Source: Spirochaetota bacterium
GTDB taxonomy: Bacteria > Spirochaetota > UBA4802 > UB4802
Assembly (NCBI GenBank): GCA_029907515.1
Contig: JARYLT010000019.1
Span: 1-35,726 of the forward strand
Direction: 5' to 3'
DNA: 35,726 bases
Shown: positions 1 through 7,918 of the stretch, in pieces
How the letters are laid out: the number at the start of each line of letters is the position of its first letter
Position numbering within the stretch: the stretch's first letter is position 1
Program-made: the position numbers and the translations under genes
The notes under the pieces: generated by a model
Databases searched by the model: none
The model's input: only the letters and a program-made list of their open reading frames with translations
What the model was told of the DNA's origin: nothing

Positions 1-42
1 TTTAATCCTGAGTGGAAAGATTTATATGATGATATAGTATGA
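1..42 (+). CDS. GIY-YIG nuclease family protein, C-terminal end only
   Basis: The first 42 bases read as the last 13 codons and stop of a small GIY-YIG protein, ending NPEWKDLYDDIV. This matches the end of the complete GIY-YIG gene at 2513-2806 residue for residue, and the DNA differs at only about four of the 42 positions. The gene is cut by the window edge, so its start and catalytic part are not visible. As with the complete copy, a structured repeat begins right after the stop codon. This suggests that gene and repeat travel together or share insertion sites. Confidence 0.8.
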   Translation, partial: FNPEWKDLYDDIV

Positions 43-110
43 GGGGATTCTTCGTCCCGATTGCATCGGGACTCAGAATGACATCGTGGTGTATGTGTCA
101 TCCTGATCTT
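43..110 (+). repeat. Structured palindromic repeat, copy A (degenerate)
   Basis: This copy belongs to the family described at 2420-2487. It has an inner hairpin (GTCCCGA at 54-60 with TCGGGAC at 66-72) and then an outer pair (TCAGAATGAC at 73-82 with GTCATCCTGA at 97-106, one mismatch). The basal stem is not complete. It sits between the stop of a GIY-YIG gene and the start of the oxidoreductase gene. Confidence 0.75.
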
Positions 111-134
111 AAAATCAACAATGATGAGGTTGTC

Positions 135-1085
135 ATGAAAACAGTTGCTCTTATTGGTTGTGGTAGAATTTCTAAAAGACATATAGAAGCTATATCCTCA
201 AATAAAAACATTTCTATTGCATACGTTTGTGATATAAATGAAGAGAAAGCACGTGAAACAGGAAATAGCTTGAAAGTTCCGTGGACAACCGATTACAAAA
301 CAATAAAAGATGTAGATGTTGCAGCAATTCTTACCCCTTCAGGATTGCATCCACGCCATGCTGCTGAAGTTGCTGAGTTTACGAATATACCCTATATTCT
401 GGTTGAGAAGCCTTTATCATTAACATTGCGTGAAGGTTATGAATTATATCATAGAGTTGAGAAAGCAGGCAAAAAGTTATTACCTGTATATCAAAATAGG
501 TATAATCCACTTGTTGCCTTTATAAAAAGTGTTATTGATTCTGGAAAATTAGGAAAGATATATCAATTTGTTTGTAATGTTTTCTGGAATAGGGATGATA
601 AATATTTTTCTATTGATTGGCATGGAACATTGGAATTTGATGGGGGCGTGTTATACACTCAGGCAAGTCATTATGTTGATATGGTACATTTTTTCTTTGG
701 TGAATTAATTGAAGGGAAAGGTATAGGTGGTTCCTTGAGAGGCTTAGAGGTATATGATACTGTTTCGGCAGTATGTAAATTTAACAACGGAACAATTGGC
801 ACAATAAATGCAACTGTTAGTACATATAAGAAAAATTATATCACTGAGTTTACATTGATTGCTGAAAAAGGGACAATACGGCTTTCTGGTACAAATCTCA
901 ATACGATTGATTTTTGGGACGTTGAAGGTATGGACAAACCTCAAATGGATTTTACGATTGATCATGTTTATGGGAAAGGGCATGATACATTATATAAATA
1001 TATAGTTGAAGAACGCTGGGAAATGTTTCCCGATAAAGATGATGTTTTATCAGGCATCAGGTTGATGGAGCAATTAAGTTATTAA
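135..1085 (+). CDS. wbpB: Gfo/Idh/MocA-family oxidoreductase, likely UDP-GlcNAcA 3-dehydrogenase (WbpB/WlbA-like)
   Basis: This NAD-dependent sugar dehydrogenase has an N-terminal Rossmann fold (GCGRISKRH, residues 8-16) and the family EKP motif at residues 91-93, followed by the alpha/beta C-terminal domain. Because WbpI, WbpE, WbpD and WbpA homologues follow, the likely reaction is oxidation of UDP-GlcNAc-uronic acid at C3 before transamination. The ATG at 135 is preferred because it has GAGG about six bases upstream and places the Rossmann motif at the N terminus. The same frame is open back to 39, but those codons are repeat DNA. The family match is secure; the exact substrate is inferred from context only. 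Confidence 0.85.
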   Translation: MKTVALIGCGRISKRHIEAISSNKNISIAYVCDINEEKARETGNSLKVPWTTDYKTIKDVDVAAILTPSGLHPRHAAEVAEFTNIPYILVEKPLSLTLREGYELYHRVEKAGKKLLPVYQNRYNPLVAFIKSVIDSGKLGKIYQFVCNVFWNRDDKYFSIDWHGTLEFDGGVLYTQASHYVDMVHFFFGELIEGKGIGGSLRGLEVYDTVSAVCKFNNGTIGTINATVSTYKKNYITEFTLIAEKGTIRLSGTNLNTIDFWDVEGMDKPQMDFTIDHVYGKGHDTLYKYIVEERWEMFPDKDDVLSGIRLMEQLSY

Positions 1086-1128
1086 CTTAACTTACACATT
1101 TTTTTGTTGAAATTTATTATGAGAATTT

Positions 1129-1162
1129 GTCATTGCGAGAAGCTTAAGCGAAGAAGCAGTCT
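1129..1162 (+). repeat. Half-unit of a related palindromic repeat
   Basis: The 224-bp gap between the oxidoreductase and the epimerase contains GTCATTGCGAG followed by GCGAAGAAGCAGTCT. This is the right-arm pattern of the repeat family at 2420-3048, but in a CATTGCGAG variant, and no matching left arm is present. A left-arm-like piece of the same variant (ACTTGCAATGAC) lies near 3064-3075. I see no gene in this gap. Confidence 0.5.
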
Positions 1163-1309
1163 GTTACGGATAAAAATTTTCTGTATTAATCGGTATTGTT
1201 GCTATTTTCAACAGATTATAGCACCTCTGCTGTGAGATACGTAATTATGAATAAAAGTACAATAAATATACGTTGTTGTAATCTTAAAAAATAAGGATAA
1301 AAGTTAAAC

Positions 1310-2470
1310 ATGCTTCATGTTATGACAGTTGTTGGTGCCAGACCTCAGTTTATTAAAGCTGCAGTGTTGAGTAGGAAGGTGCGTACAAAAAAATTTTCAG
1401 AGATTATTAAAGAGACAATTGTTCACACAGGGCAGCATTATGATGAAATGATGTCCGATGTTTTCTTTAGGCAAATGGGGATACCACAACCTGATTTTAA
1501 TTTAGGAGTTGGTTCAGGGAATCATGGTGAAGTAACTGCAAAAATGTTGCAGGGGATTGAAACATTAATTCTTGAATTAAAACCTGATCTGGTAATGGTG
1601 TATGGTGACACAAATTCTACACTGGCTGGTGCGCTTGCAGCTTCAAAGCTTCATATCCCCATTGCTCATGTTGAAGCTGGGCTACGATCATATATGATGG
1701 TAATGCCTGAAGAACAAAATAGAAGAATAACCGATCACCTTTCGACCTGGCTATTTTGTCCCACACAGGTTGCAGTAAAGAATCTTGAAAAAGAGGGAAT
1801 TACAAATAATGGCTCATGCAAGCCTGATGTAGATAACAAAGCTGTGCTAGTATGCGGAGATATAATGTATGAGGCATATTTATATTATAAAGATAAAGCT
1901 TTAATGGAAGGCGGAGCTATAGTACAGTTAATTGAGAAACCATTTGTTCTTTTGACTCTTCACAGAGCAGAAAATACTGACAATCCGGAAAGGCTATCTT
2001 CTATATTTGAAGCGTTAAATCAATTTAAAACGTATCCAATAGTTTTTCCCGCTCATCCCCGTACCAGGAAGTGTATGGAAAAGATGAATATTGAAATTGC
2101 AAAGAACATACATTTGATTGATCCTGTTGGATATTTTGACATGTTAAGCCTTGAGAACGACTGTGAGTTTATCATAACTGATTCGGGTGGAGTGCAAAAA
2201 GAGGCATATTTTGCTGGTAAAATGTGTATAACACTTCGTGATTCAACAGAGTGGGTGGAATTGGTTGAAGAAGGGTGGAATATAGTAACCGGCACTGATA
2301 AAACTAAAATATTAAATGCGTTGCAGGTATGTTCTCAGGGGGAAAAAGGTAATAATGTGAAACTATATGGTGATGGGAATACATCGGATATTATATTGAA
2401 TTCTATTTTAAAAAACGTAGAGATCCTTCGGGACTTCGTCCCTCAGGATGACAAACAAACGTCATCCTGA
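1310..2470 (+). CDS. wbpI: Non-hydrolysing UDP-N-acetylglucosamine 2-epimerase family (WecB/WbpI)
   Basis: This cytoplasmic GT-B-fold epimerase carries the family signatures GARPQFIKAA (residues 9-18), TGQHYDEMMS (40-49), HVEAGLRS (120-127) and PEEQNRRITDHLS (133-145), and late in the protein DSGGVQKEA. In this context the probable substrate is UDP-GlcNAc3NAcA, giving UDP-ManNAc3NAcA. Plain WecB activity on UDP-GlcNAc is the alternative. AAGGA lies upstream of the ATG. The enzyme proper seems to end around residue 369. The last 17 residues and the stop codon come from a palindromic repeat that has been read as coding sequence. Confidence 0.9.
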   Translation: MLHVMTVVGARPQFIKAAVLSRKVRTKKFSEIIKETIVHTGQHYDEMMSDVFFRQMGIPQPDFNLGVGSGNHGEVTAKMLQGIETLILELKPDLVMVYGDTNSTLAGALAASKLHIPIAHVEAGLRSYMMVMPEEQNRRITDHLSTWLFCPTQVAVKNLEKEGITNNGSCKPDVDNKAVLVCGDIMYEAYLYYKDKALMEGGAIVQLIEKPFVLLTLHRAENTDNPERLSSIFEALNQFKTYPIVFPAHPRTRKCMEKMNIEIAKNIHLIDPVGYFDMLSLENDCEFIITDSGGVQKEAYFAGKMCITLRDSTEWVELVEEGWNIVTGTDKTKILNALQVCSQGEKGNNVKLYGDGNTSDIILNSILKNVEILRDFVPQDDKQTSS

Positions 2471-2487
2471 GCGAAGCGAAGGATCTC
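2420..2487 (+). repeat. Structured palindromic repeat, copy B (complete, 68 bp)
   Basis: The parts are, in order: left basal arm 2420-2430; small hairpin GGAC-TTC-GTCC 2431-2441; arm CTCAGGATGAC 2442-2452; loop AAACAAAC 2453-2460; arm GTCATCCTGAG 2461-2471; unpaired CGAAG 2472-2476; right basal arm CGAAGGATCTC 2477-2487. Both 11-bp stems pair perfectly, so the unit folds into a three-stem shape in DNA or RNA. It covers the 3' end of the epimerase gene, whose TGA (2468-2470) lies inside one arm, and stops 25 bp before the GIY-YIG start codon. Confidence 0.92.
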
Positions 2488-2512
2488 ATTTTAAAAACTA
2501 TGCTTCTTTATT

Positions 2513-2806
2513 ATGGGTGAAAAGCAATATTATATATACCTATTAACAAATAAAATAAATTCAGTACTATACTGCGGTGTTACTAATGACATCAAACGGA
2601 GAGTATATGAACATAAGAAAAAATTAGTAGATGGATTTACGAAAAAATATAATGTCGATAAATTGGTATATTATGAAATATGTGGTAATTCAGTTGAAGC
2701 AATAAAAAGAGAAAAACAGATTAAGGGGTGGATACGAAAAAGGAAGGATAAGTTGATTAGTGATTTTAATCCAGAGTGGAAAGATTTATATGATGATATC
2801 GTGTAA
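2513..2806 (+). CDS. Small GIY-YIG nuclease family protein (UPF0213/YhbQ-like)
   Basis: The 97-residue protein is essentially one GIY-YIG domain. It has a YIYLL strand (residues 8-12), LYCGVTNDIKRRVYEHK around 19-35 with the conserved Arg and His, a GFTKKY segment, a conserved Glu in YYE, then KREKQIKGWIRKRK and the family end NPEWKDL. Stand-alone proteins of this type are common, and a DNA-nicking role is assumed from the fold. No Shine-Dalgarno is obvious before the ATG. The gene interrupts the nucleotide-sugar cluster and lies between repeats at 2420-2487 and 2808-3048. A near-identical gene ends at base 42 of the window. Whether the protein acts on the repeats is not known. Confidence 0.9.
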   Translation: MGEKQYYIYLLTNKINSVLYCGVTNDIKRRVYEHKKKLVDGFTKKYNVDKLVYYEICGNSVEAIKREKQIKGWIRKRKDKLISDFNPEWKDLYDDIV

Positions 2807-2807
2807 T

Positions 2808-2880
2808 GAGATTCTTCGGGGCTATGCCCCTCAGAATGACAGAATATAGGGAATGTCATTCTGAGAGAAGCGAAGAATCT
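2808..2880 (+). repeat. Structured palindromic repeat, copy C1
   Basis: This copy begins one base after the GIY-YIG stop codon and shows the same three-stem layout. The basal arm 2808-2818 pairs with 2871-2880, the small hairpin GGGC-TAT-GCCC is at 2819-2829, and the perfect 11-bp stem is 2830-2840 with 2855-2865 around a 14-base loop. The unpaired linker is AGAAG. Compared with copy B, both stems carry C-to-T changes matched by G-to-A changes on the opposite arm, so pairing is kept. Confidence 0.9.
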
Positions 2881-2895
2881 ATTTTAAAAAATGGC

Positions 2896-2963
2896 GAGAT
2901 CCTTCGAGACTGCGTCTCTCAGGATGACAAACAAACGTCATTCTGAGCGAAGCGAAGGATCTC
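2896..2963 (+). repeat. Structured palindromic repeat, copy C2 (complete, 68 bp)
   Basis: It has the same length and layout as copy B, including the AAACAAAC loop and the CGAAG linker. The small hairpin is different (AGAC-TGC-GTCT, 2907-2917) but still pairs. The basal arms 2896-2906 and 2953-2963 pair perfectly. The upper stem 2918-2928 with 2937-2947 has one G-T wobble. Confidence 0.92.
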
Positions 2964-2978
2964 AAGTAATTAAACGGC

Positions 2979-3048
2979 GAGATCATTAGTTGTCCCGACA
3001 GAGTCGGGACTCCTCAGGATGACATAGTGGTGAACATGTCATCCTGGG
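2979..3048 (+). repeat. Structured palindromic repeat, copy C3 (degenerate)
   Basis: The inner hairpin is longer here (GTCCCGAC at 2992-2999 with GTCGGGAC at 3003-3010). The upper stem 3013-3023 with 3038-3048 survives with one wobble, and the right basal arm is missing. The following bases, 3049-3090, contain a piece of the CATTGCGAG-type relative (ACTTGCAATGAC). Together with C1 and C2 this fills the gene-free stretch 2807-3143 before the aminotransferase gene. Confidence 0.75.
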
Positions 3049-3143
3049 TTCCGATTACATTAAGACTTGCAATGACGATGGGTGAGTGACACTTAACTAT
3101 ATCTTTTATGATGATTTAGTTAATACTTTATAAGGAAATTTCA

Positions 3144-4262
3144 ATGAAAGTTCCATTTTATACATCAACGCGAGAATATGAATTATACAAAGAGGAATTT
3201 GATGCTGCTATCAGTGAGGTATTGCACCGTGGTGATTTTATTCTGGGAAAGGATGTTTTGGAGTTTGAACATTTGGCTGCTGAGTATTTAGGTGTGCGAT
3301 ATGCTGTGGGTGTTGCTTCAGGTACAGATGCACTGGTTTTAGGTAGTGATATTTTGGGCTTTAAAGGTGGTGAAGTTTTAACTCCGGTTTTTACATTTTT
3401 TGCTTCAGCTTCGTGTATTGTACGTGCTGGTGGCAAACCTGTATTCGTGGATATTGAGCCCGATACTTTTAATATAGATTGTAGTGACCTTGAGCAAAAG
3501 ATAACTTCAAAAACAAAAGGGATAGTACCTGTTCATCTATTTTTACAACCCGCAAATATGGAAAGGATAATGCAGTTAGCACAAACTTATAATTTAGCAG
3601 TGCTTGAGGATGCTGCAGAAGCCTGGGGTATGAAGACGCTTGTCAACGGAATATGGCATTATGCAGGAACTATCGCCCCTATTGGTATTTATTCTTTTTT
3701 CCCAACCAAAACGTTAGGAGCCTATGGTGATGCAGGTTTAATGGTAACAAACGATGAAGAGCTTTACAATAAAATAAAAAGTTACAGGGTGCATGGTTCG
3801 TCACAGAAATATTTCCATGATTATGTAGGATATAATTCCCGCCTTGATACTGTGCAGGCTGCTATACTTAAAGTTAAGATTAAGCGGATTGATGAGGCCA
3901 TTCAAAAGCGTTTGCATCATGCTCGTCACTATAATGAACGTTTGTCAAAATTTGAGGAAATTACTATACCAAAAATAAAAGAAAATAATCAAGCGGTGTA
4001 CTATGTTTATAGCATTATGCTTGACAGACGCGATGATTTGGCAAAACGATTTCAAGAAAAAAATATTGGTTATTCTATTTATTATCCATTACCACTTCAT
4101 TTGCAAAAGTGTTTTGCGTATCTGGGATATAAAGAAGGTAACTTTCCTGTAGCGGAGCGAGTAAGTAAGCGTATCATTGCATTACCCATGTTTCCGGAAC
4201 TTACCGAAAATGAAGTTGATTATGTTTGCGATGTCATAGAGGATTTTGTAAAACATGGATGA
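3144..4262 (+). CDS. wbpE: DegT/DnrJ/EryC1 PLP-dependent sugar aminotransferase (WbpE-like)
   Basis: This fold-type I aminotransferase installs an amino group on a keto-sugar nucleotide, probably the C3 amine of UDP-GlcNAc3NA using glutamate. The family landmarks are present: GVASGTDAL (56-64) for cofactor phosphate binding, EDAAEAWG (155-162) with the Asp that contacts the PLP ring, and [15 protein letters not shown] (184-198) with the PLP lysine K189. The 372-residue length is normal. AAGGA stands eight bases before the ATG. Its neighbours are the matching dehydrogenase, epimerase, acetyltransferase and UDP-GlcNAc dehydrogenase, which is why WbpE is preferred over other DegT functions. Confidence 0.92.
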   Translation: MKVPFYTSTREYELYKEEFDAAISEVLHRGDFILGKDVLEFEHLAAEYLGVRYAVGVASGTDALVLGSDILGFKGGEVLTPVFTFFASASCIVRAGGKPVFVDIEPDTFNIDCSDLEQKITSKTKGIVPVHLFLQPANMERIMQLAQTYNLAVLEDAAEAWGMKTLVNGIWHYAGTIAPIGIYSFFPTKTLGAYGDAGLMVTNDEELYNKIKSYRVHGSSQKYFHDYVGYNSRLDTVQAAILKVKIKRIDEAIQKRLHHARHYNERLSKFEEITIPKIKENNQAVYYVYSIMLDRRDDLAKRFQEKNIGYSIYYPLPLHLQKCFAYLGYKEGNFPVAERVSKRIIALPMFPELTENEVDYVCDVIEDFVKHG

Positions 4263-4296
4263 ATTAAAAAAGTGTCAGGGTATTGATGGAGAATTT

Positions 4297-4815
4297 ATGT
4301 GCCATGTGTCATCATTTGTGGATGATGGCGCACAAATTGGACAAGGTACAAGGATATGGCATTTTTGTCATGTTACCAAAGGGGCAATTATTGGCCAGAA
4401 TTGTGTTATTGGCCAGAATGTTTTTATAGGTGGAAAAGCTGTTATTGGCAACAGAGTCAAGATACAGAACAATGTTAGTGTGTATGATGATGTTATTATT
4501 GAAGATGATGTGTTTTGTGGACCATCAATGGTATTTACCAATGTTATTAACCCCCGTGCATTTATTGAAAGAAAGCATGAATATAAAAAGACAATTGTAA
4601 AAAAAGGTGCTACTATTGGTGCAAATGCAACCATTGTGTGTGGAGTAACCTTAGGGCAGTACTGCATGGTTGGTGCAGGCAGTGTGGTTACTCATGATAT
4701 TCCTGACTTTGCTCTTGTGTATGGAGTGCCGGCTGTACAGCATGGCTGGGTTTGTAAGTGCGGAGTTAGCATCAACAAGGGCGAAACATGTAAAGTGTGT
4801 GGAGTTGGATTGTAA
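4297..4815 (+). CDS. wbpD: Left-handed beta-helix N-acetyltransferase (WbpD-like)
   Basis: Hexapeptide repeats run through the protein (for example [15 protein letters not shown] and [15 protein letters not shown]), followed by the WbpD-type segment [20 protein letters not shown] and [13 protein letters not shown]. In the pathway it would acetylate the new 3-amino group with acetyl-CoA. The ATG at 4297 is chosen because GGAG lies five bases upstream and because WbpD proteins begin close to the VDDGAQIG motif. An in-frame ATG at 4255, overlapping the aminotransferase stop, would add 14 residues. The C terminus has a CxC and a CxxC pair, possibly a small zinc-binding tail. Confidence 0.9.
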   Translation: MCHVSSFVDDGAQIGQGTRIWHFCHVTKGAIIGQNCVIGQNVFIGGKAVIGNRVKIQNNVSVYDDVIIEDDVFCGPSMVFTNVINPRAFIERKHEYKKTIVKKGATIGANATIVCGVTLGQYCMVGAGSVVTHDIPDFALVYGVPAVQHGWVCKCGVSINKGETCKVCGVGL

Positions 4816-4907
4816 TGTTACTTATGAACAACCAGTAATTTGAATTTTATACAATTATATCTATTTCATTTTAATCATTTCATATTTAATATTGCAGGGA
4901 AAATTCC

Positions 4908-6227
4908 ATGAATTATAAACAGCAAATTTTAGAAAAAATTAACAACAATTCCATTGTAGTTGGAATCATTGGTTTGGGGTACGTTGGTTTGCCACTGGCA
5001 GTGGCATTTGCAAAAAATGGAATTGCTGTATTGGGTTTTGAAAAAAACCAGAGTAAGGCAGCAATGATTAATGAAGGTAAAAATTATGTAAGCGATGTCA
5101 ATCCACAGGAACTATTGCTTGCAGTAAAAAATAAAAAGCTCAGTGCTACCTGTGAATTTAGCCGCATCAAAGAGTGCGATGCAGTTATTCTGTGTGTACC
5201 TACACCGCTGGATAAGTTTAAAAAGCCTGATATGAGTTTTATTGAAACTGCATGTATTGAAACTGCACACAATATGAAACCAGGCACGTTTATTAGCCTG
5301 GAAAGTACAACGTATCCCACTACCACTGAAGAGTTTATGAAGCCCATTATTGAACGGGAATCAGGCCTGAAAGAAGGTATGGATTTTTGGCTATGCTTCA
5401 GTCCAGAAAGGGTTGATCCTGGTAATAAAGAGTATCACACTGAAAACACACCTAAAGTTATTGGGGCGCTGGGTGAGGATGCAAAAGAGATAGCTTTAGC
5501 GCTCTATGGCAAAGCAATACAATATCTTTATCCAGTAAGCACTCCCCGTGCAGCGGAGATGGTTAAAATACTTGAAAATACTTACAGACTTGTCAATATT
5601 AGCCTAATTAATGAACTGGCGCTTTTAGCTGGCAAAATGAATATCAATATATGGGAAGTGATAGAAGCTGCAAAAACAAAACCATTTGGATTCCAGGCAT
5701 TTTATCCGGGACCAGGTATTGGTGGCCATTGCATACCGCTTGATCCGTTCTATTTAGAATACATTGCCAAGGGTTTTAACTTTGACTTAAGCATGATTGA
5801 AACTGCTGGGCGTATTAATAATCTGCAGCCATACCGTATGATGAATAAGATTTCCTATGCATTAAACAGGTATTCAAAGCCGTTGCGGGGTTCAACGGTA
5901 TTGTTTTTAGGTGTTGCTTATAAACCTGATATAGATGATCCCAGGGAAAGCCCTGCGCTTTTAGTTATGCATGAGGTGGCAAAAAAAGGTGCTCATGTAT
6001 TATATCATGATCCGTATATCCCTGAAGTTGTTGATGACTATGGTAAAGAATGGGTTGGTGTTGAGCTTACTGATGAAATAATTGAAAAAGCTGACTGTGT
6101 GGTGTTTACTACCAACCATTCATGTTTTGATGTTGACCATATTGTAGAAAAAGCAAAGCTGGTAGTTGACTTGCGTAATGCTGTTAAGAGGGTGCATATA
6201 GAGGATGGGAAGGTGTTTAAGTTGTAG
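4908..6227 (+). CDS. wbpA: UDP-N-acetyl-D-glucosamine 6-dehydrogenase (nucleotide sugar dehydrogenase, WbpA-like)
   Basis: This enzyme performs two-step NAD-dependent oxidation of the sugar C6 hydroxyl to a carboxylate and is the first step of the UDP-ManNAc3NAcA route. It has an N-terminal NAD fold (GLGYVGLPLA, 22-31), then CVPTPLD (96-102), LESTTYP (131-137) and the central active-site segment GPGIGGHCIPLDP with the catalytic cysteine at 275. The C-terminal UDP-binding domain starts near FLGVAYKPDIDDPRESP. The 439-residue length is typical. A WecC-type UDP-ManNAc dehydrogenase is the alternative, but the surrounding genes favour WbpA. Confidence 0.93.
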   Translation: MNYKQQILEKINNNSIVVGIIGLGYVGLPLAVAFAKNGIAVLGFEKNQSKAAMINEGKNYVSDVNPQELLLAVKNKKLSATCEFSRIKECDAVILCVPTPLDKFKKPDMSFIETACIETAHNMKPGTFISLESTTYPTTTEEFMKPIIERESGLKEGMDFWLCFSPERVDPGNKEYHTENTPKVIGALGEDAKEIALALYGKAIQYLYPVSTPRAAEMVKILENTYRLVNISLINELALLAGKMNINIWEVIEAAKTKPFGFQAFYPGPGIGGHCIPLDPFYLEYIAKGFNFDLSMIETAGRINNLQPYRMMNKISYALNRYSKPLRGSTVLFLGVAYKPDIDDPRESPALLVMHEVAKKGAHVLYHDPYIPEVVDDYGKEWVGVELTDEIIEKADCVVFTTNHSCFDVDHIVEKAKLVVDLRNAVKRVHIEDGKVFKL

Positions 6228-6345
6228 AGGAGAATGGTAAAAGTGAAAAAGAAATGTCCATGTTTGCTAAAGGATGGAAAAGAACATTATAGAGCCAACC
6301 ATCATGTCAAATCAAGTAGGTAAGCCATCTGAAAAATAAATAGGA

Positions 6346-6585
6346 GTGAATTATGCTAAAACTTTCAACAATTGGTACAAGCAATATAGCATCTCTACAT
6401 TAGCCAGAAGGCATTATGAAAACGGAATTGATGTGATGGTAAGATTTGATGAATATCTTTCTAATCCAATAAATCCATTTAAAAATATATCTCCTGGGGA
6501 ACCAAAGAAAAGAATGCCTATAGAAAAAGAAAAACAATTAGTAGAAAAGTTTTATGAATACCTTGATAAATATGCATTAAAATAA
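6346..6585 (+). CDS. Small hypothetical protein, possible sulfotransferase C-terminal fragment
   Basis: The 79-residue frame starts with GTG and has only a weak ribosome site. I do not recognise a complete family. The stretch MVRFDEYLSNPINPFKNI is reminiscent of the VRYEDLxxNPxxTxxKI segment near the C terminus of sulfotransferases. The rest, KEKQLVEKFYEYLDKY, would fit a C-terminal helix. No N-terminal PAPS-binding part is visible upstream, so if the resemblance is real this is a remnant. It stands at the junction between the nucleotide-sugar genes and the more AT-rich polysaccharide segment. Confidence 0.35.
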   Translation: MNYAKTFNNWYKQYSISTLARRHYENGIDVMVRFDEYLSNPINPFKNISPGEPKKRMPIEKEKQLVEKFYEYLDKYALK

Positions 6586-6634
6586 AAGAATGGGATTCGA
6601 AATTTTTAGAAGTTTGGGAAGGGAGTATTAACAG

Positions 6635-7918
6635 GTGAATATAGCAGTTTTATTAAAATATAAAATTTTCCATAAAATTTTAAAAAGTGAGTTCAATAAG
6701 AATGTTTTAATATTAGCAGGTGGAACAGCGGTTGCTCAGGCTGTTCCTGTTTTAATATCTCCAATTTTGACAAGACTATATACTCCTGAAAATTTTGGAG
6801 CTTTTGCTATTTTTGTGTCTATTACATCAATAATTTCTGCAATTGCTTGTGTCAGGTATGAGCTTGCTATAATACTTCCGGCAAAAGATGAAGATGCAAT
6901 AAATGTTGCAGCAGTTGCTTTTTTATTTAACGTTTTTATAAGCACATTATTTTTGCTTTTTATTTTGTTTTTTGGAGATTGGCTTTTAGGAGTTTTAAAT
7001 GCTAAGAATCTTGGATGGTTAATATATCTTGCTCCTTTATCGGTTTTTTTAATGGGTATATTTAATATATTGAACTATACTAATAACAGGTTTAAATTAT
7101 ACAGAGACATAACTGTAGCTAATATTTATAGGTCAATGTCTGGCGCAACTGTTCAACTAGTTTTAGGATTTTTTAAGTTAGAAATAGGATTAATTTTAGG
7201 ACAGGTTTTTACACAAATAGTAGCAGTTGGTAGGCTCTTTAAAAACGTAAGAGATAAATTTGATTTTAGTAAATTTAATAAAAAAAATTTAATCATAGTT
7301 ATGTATAACTATAAACAGTTTCCTTTGTCTCTACTTCCCATTCAGATCTTTGATCTGATAAGGTCTTATGGGTTAAATTTTATTTTGTTATATTTTTATG
7401 GCTCTCAGAATCTTGGTTTGTTTTATTTATCTCAAAGAGTTTTACAAATACCATTAACAATAATAAGTGGGTCAATTTCTCAGGTTTATTATCAAAATAT
7501 AGTCAACAATGAAAAACCTTATAATTTTACAATGCAAATTTATAAAAAGCTTTTAATTTTATTCTTACCTGTTTTTTTTATTATAATTTTAATCCCTGAT
7601 TCTTTTTTCTTGTTGCTTTTCGGAGAAAAATGGGTAGATATTGGAAAAATTATTAAATTTTTATTGCCATGGATATCATTAAATTTTTTCTCTTCCTTTT
7701 TAAGTTTTTCATTAATTGCCAAGAATAGGCATAAAATTCAAACAATTTGGAGTCTTATTTATACACTTTTAGTTATTTGTGTTGCTATATTTTTCACATT
7801 TTTAGATTTTTTGGATATGATTTTGGTTCTCTCCATTTGTATTGGAATATTTTTGTTAGTTTATATCTTTTTTGTTTTAATATTTTTAAAGAAACTACAA
7901 GAGGAGCCTGAAAGATGA
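6635..7918 (+). CDS. Polysaccharide flippase, Wzx/MATE-like membrane protein
   Basis: A 427-residue, strongly hydrophobic protein with about a dozen membrane segments. It begins with the family pattern ILAGGTAVAQAVPVLISPILTRLYTPENFGAFAIF (residues about 26-60), typical of O-antigen and polysaccharide exporters. It would move undecaprenyl-linked sugar repeat units across the inner membrane. The start is GTG with GGGAG about ten bases upstream. The stop overlaps the next start (ATGA), so the two genes are translationally coupled. Base composition is more AT-rich than in the wbp genes before it. Confidence 0.88.
   Translation: MNIAVLLKYKIFHKILKSEFNKNVLILAGGTAVAQAVPVLISPILTRLYTPENFGAFAIFVSITSIISAIACVRYELAIILPAKDEDAINVAAVAFLFNVFISTLFLLFILFFGDWLLGVLNAKNLGWLIYLAPLSVFLMGIFNILNYTNNRFKLYRDITVANIYRSMSGATVQLVLGFFKLEIGLILGQVFTQIVAVGRLFKNVRDKFDFSKFNKKNLIIVMYNYKQFPLSLLPIQIFDLIRSYGLNFILLYFYGSQNLGLFYLSQRVLQIPLTIISGSISQVYYQNIVNNEKPYNFTMQIYKKLLILFLPVFFIIILIPDSFFLLLFGEKWVDIGKIIKFLLPWISLNFFSSFLSFSLIAKNRHKIQTIWSLIYTLLVICVAIFFTFLDFLDMILVLSICIGIFLLVYIFFVLIFLKKLQEEPER

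Noticed and set aside
39-134. N-terminal extension of the first oxidoreductase
   Set aside because: These codons are repeat DNA. The ATG at 135 has a ribosome site and starts the protein at its Rossmann motif.
2420-3048. CRISPR-like array
   Set aside because: The units are palindromes of about 70 bp with variable inner parts, not identical direct repeats separated by even spacers, and no cas genes are present.
6235-6324. 29-codon frame with a CPC motif after wbpA
   Set aside because: Too short, lacks a ribosome site, and has no recognisable family.
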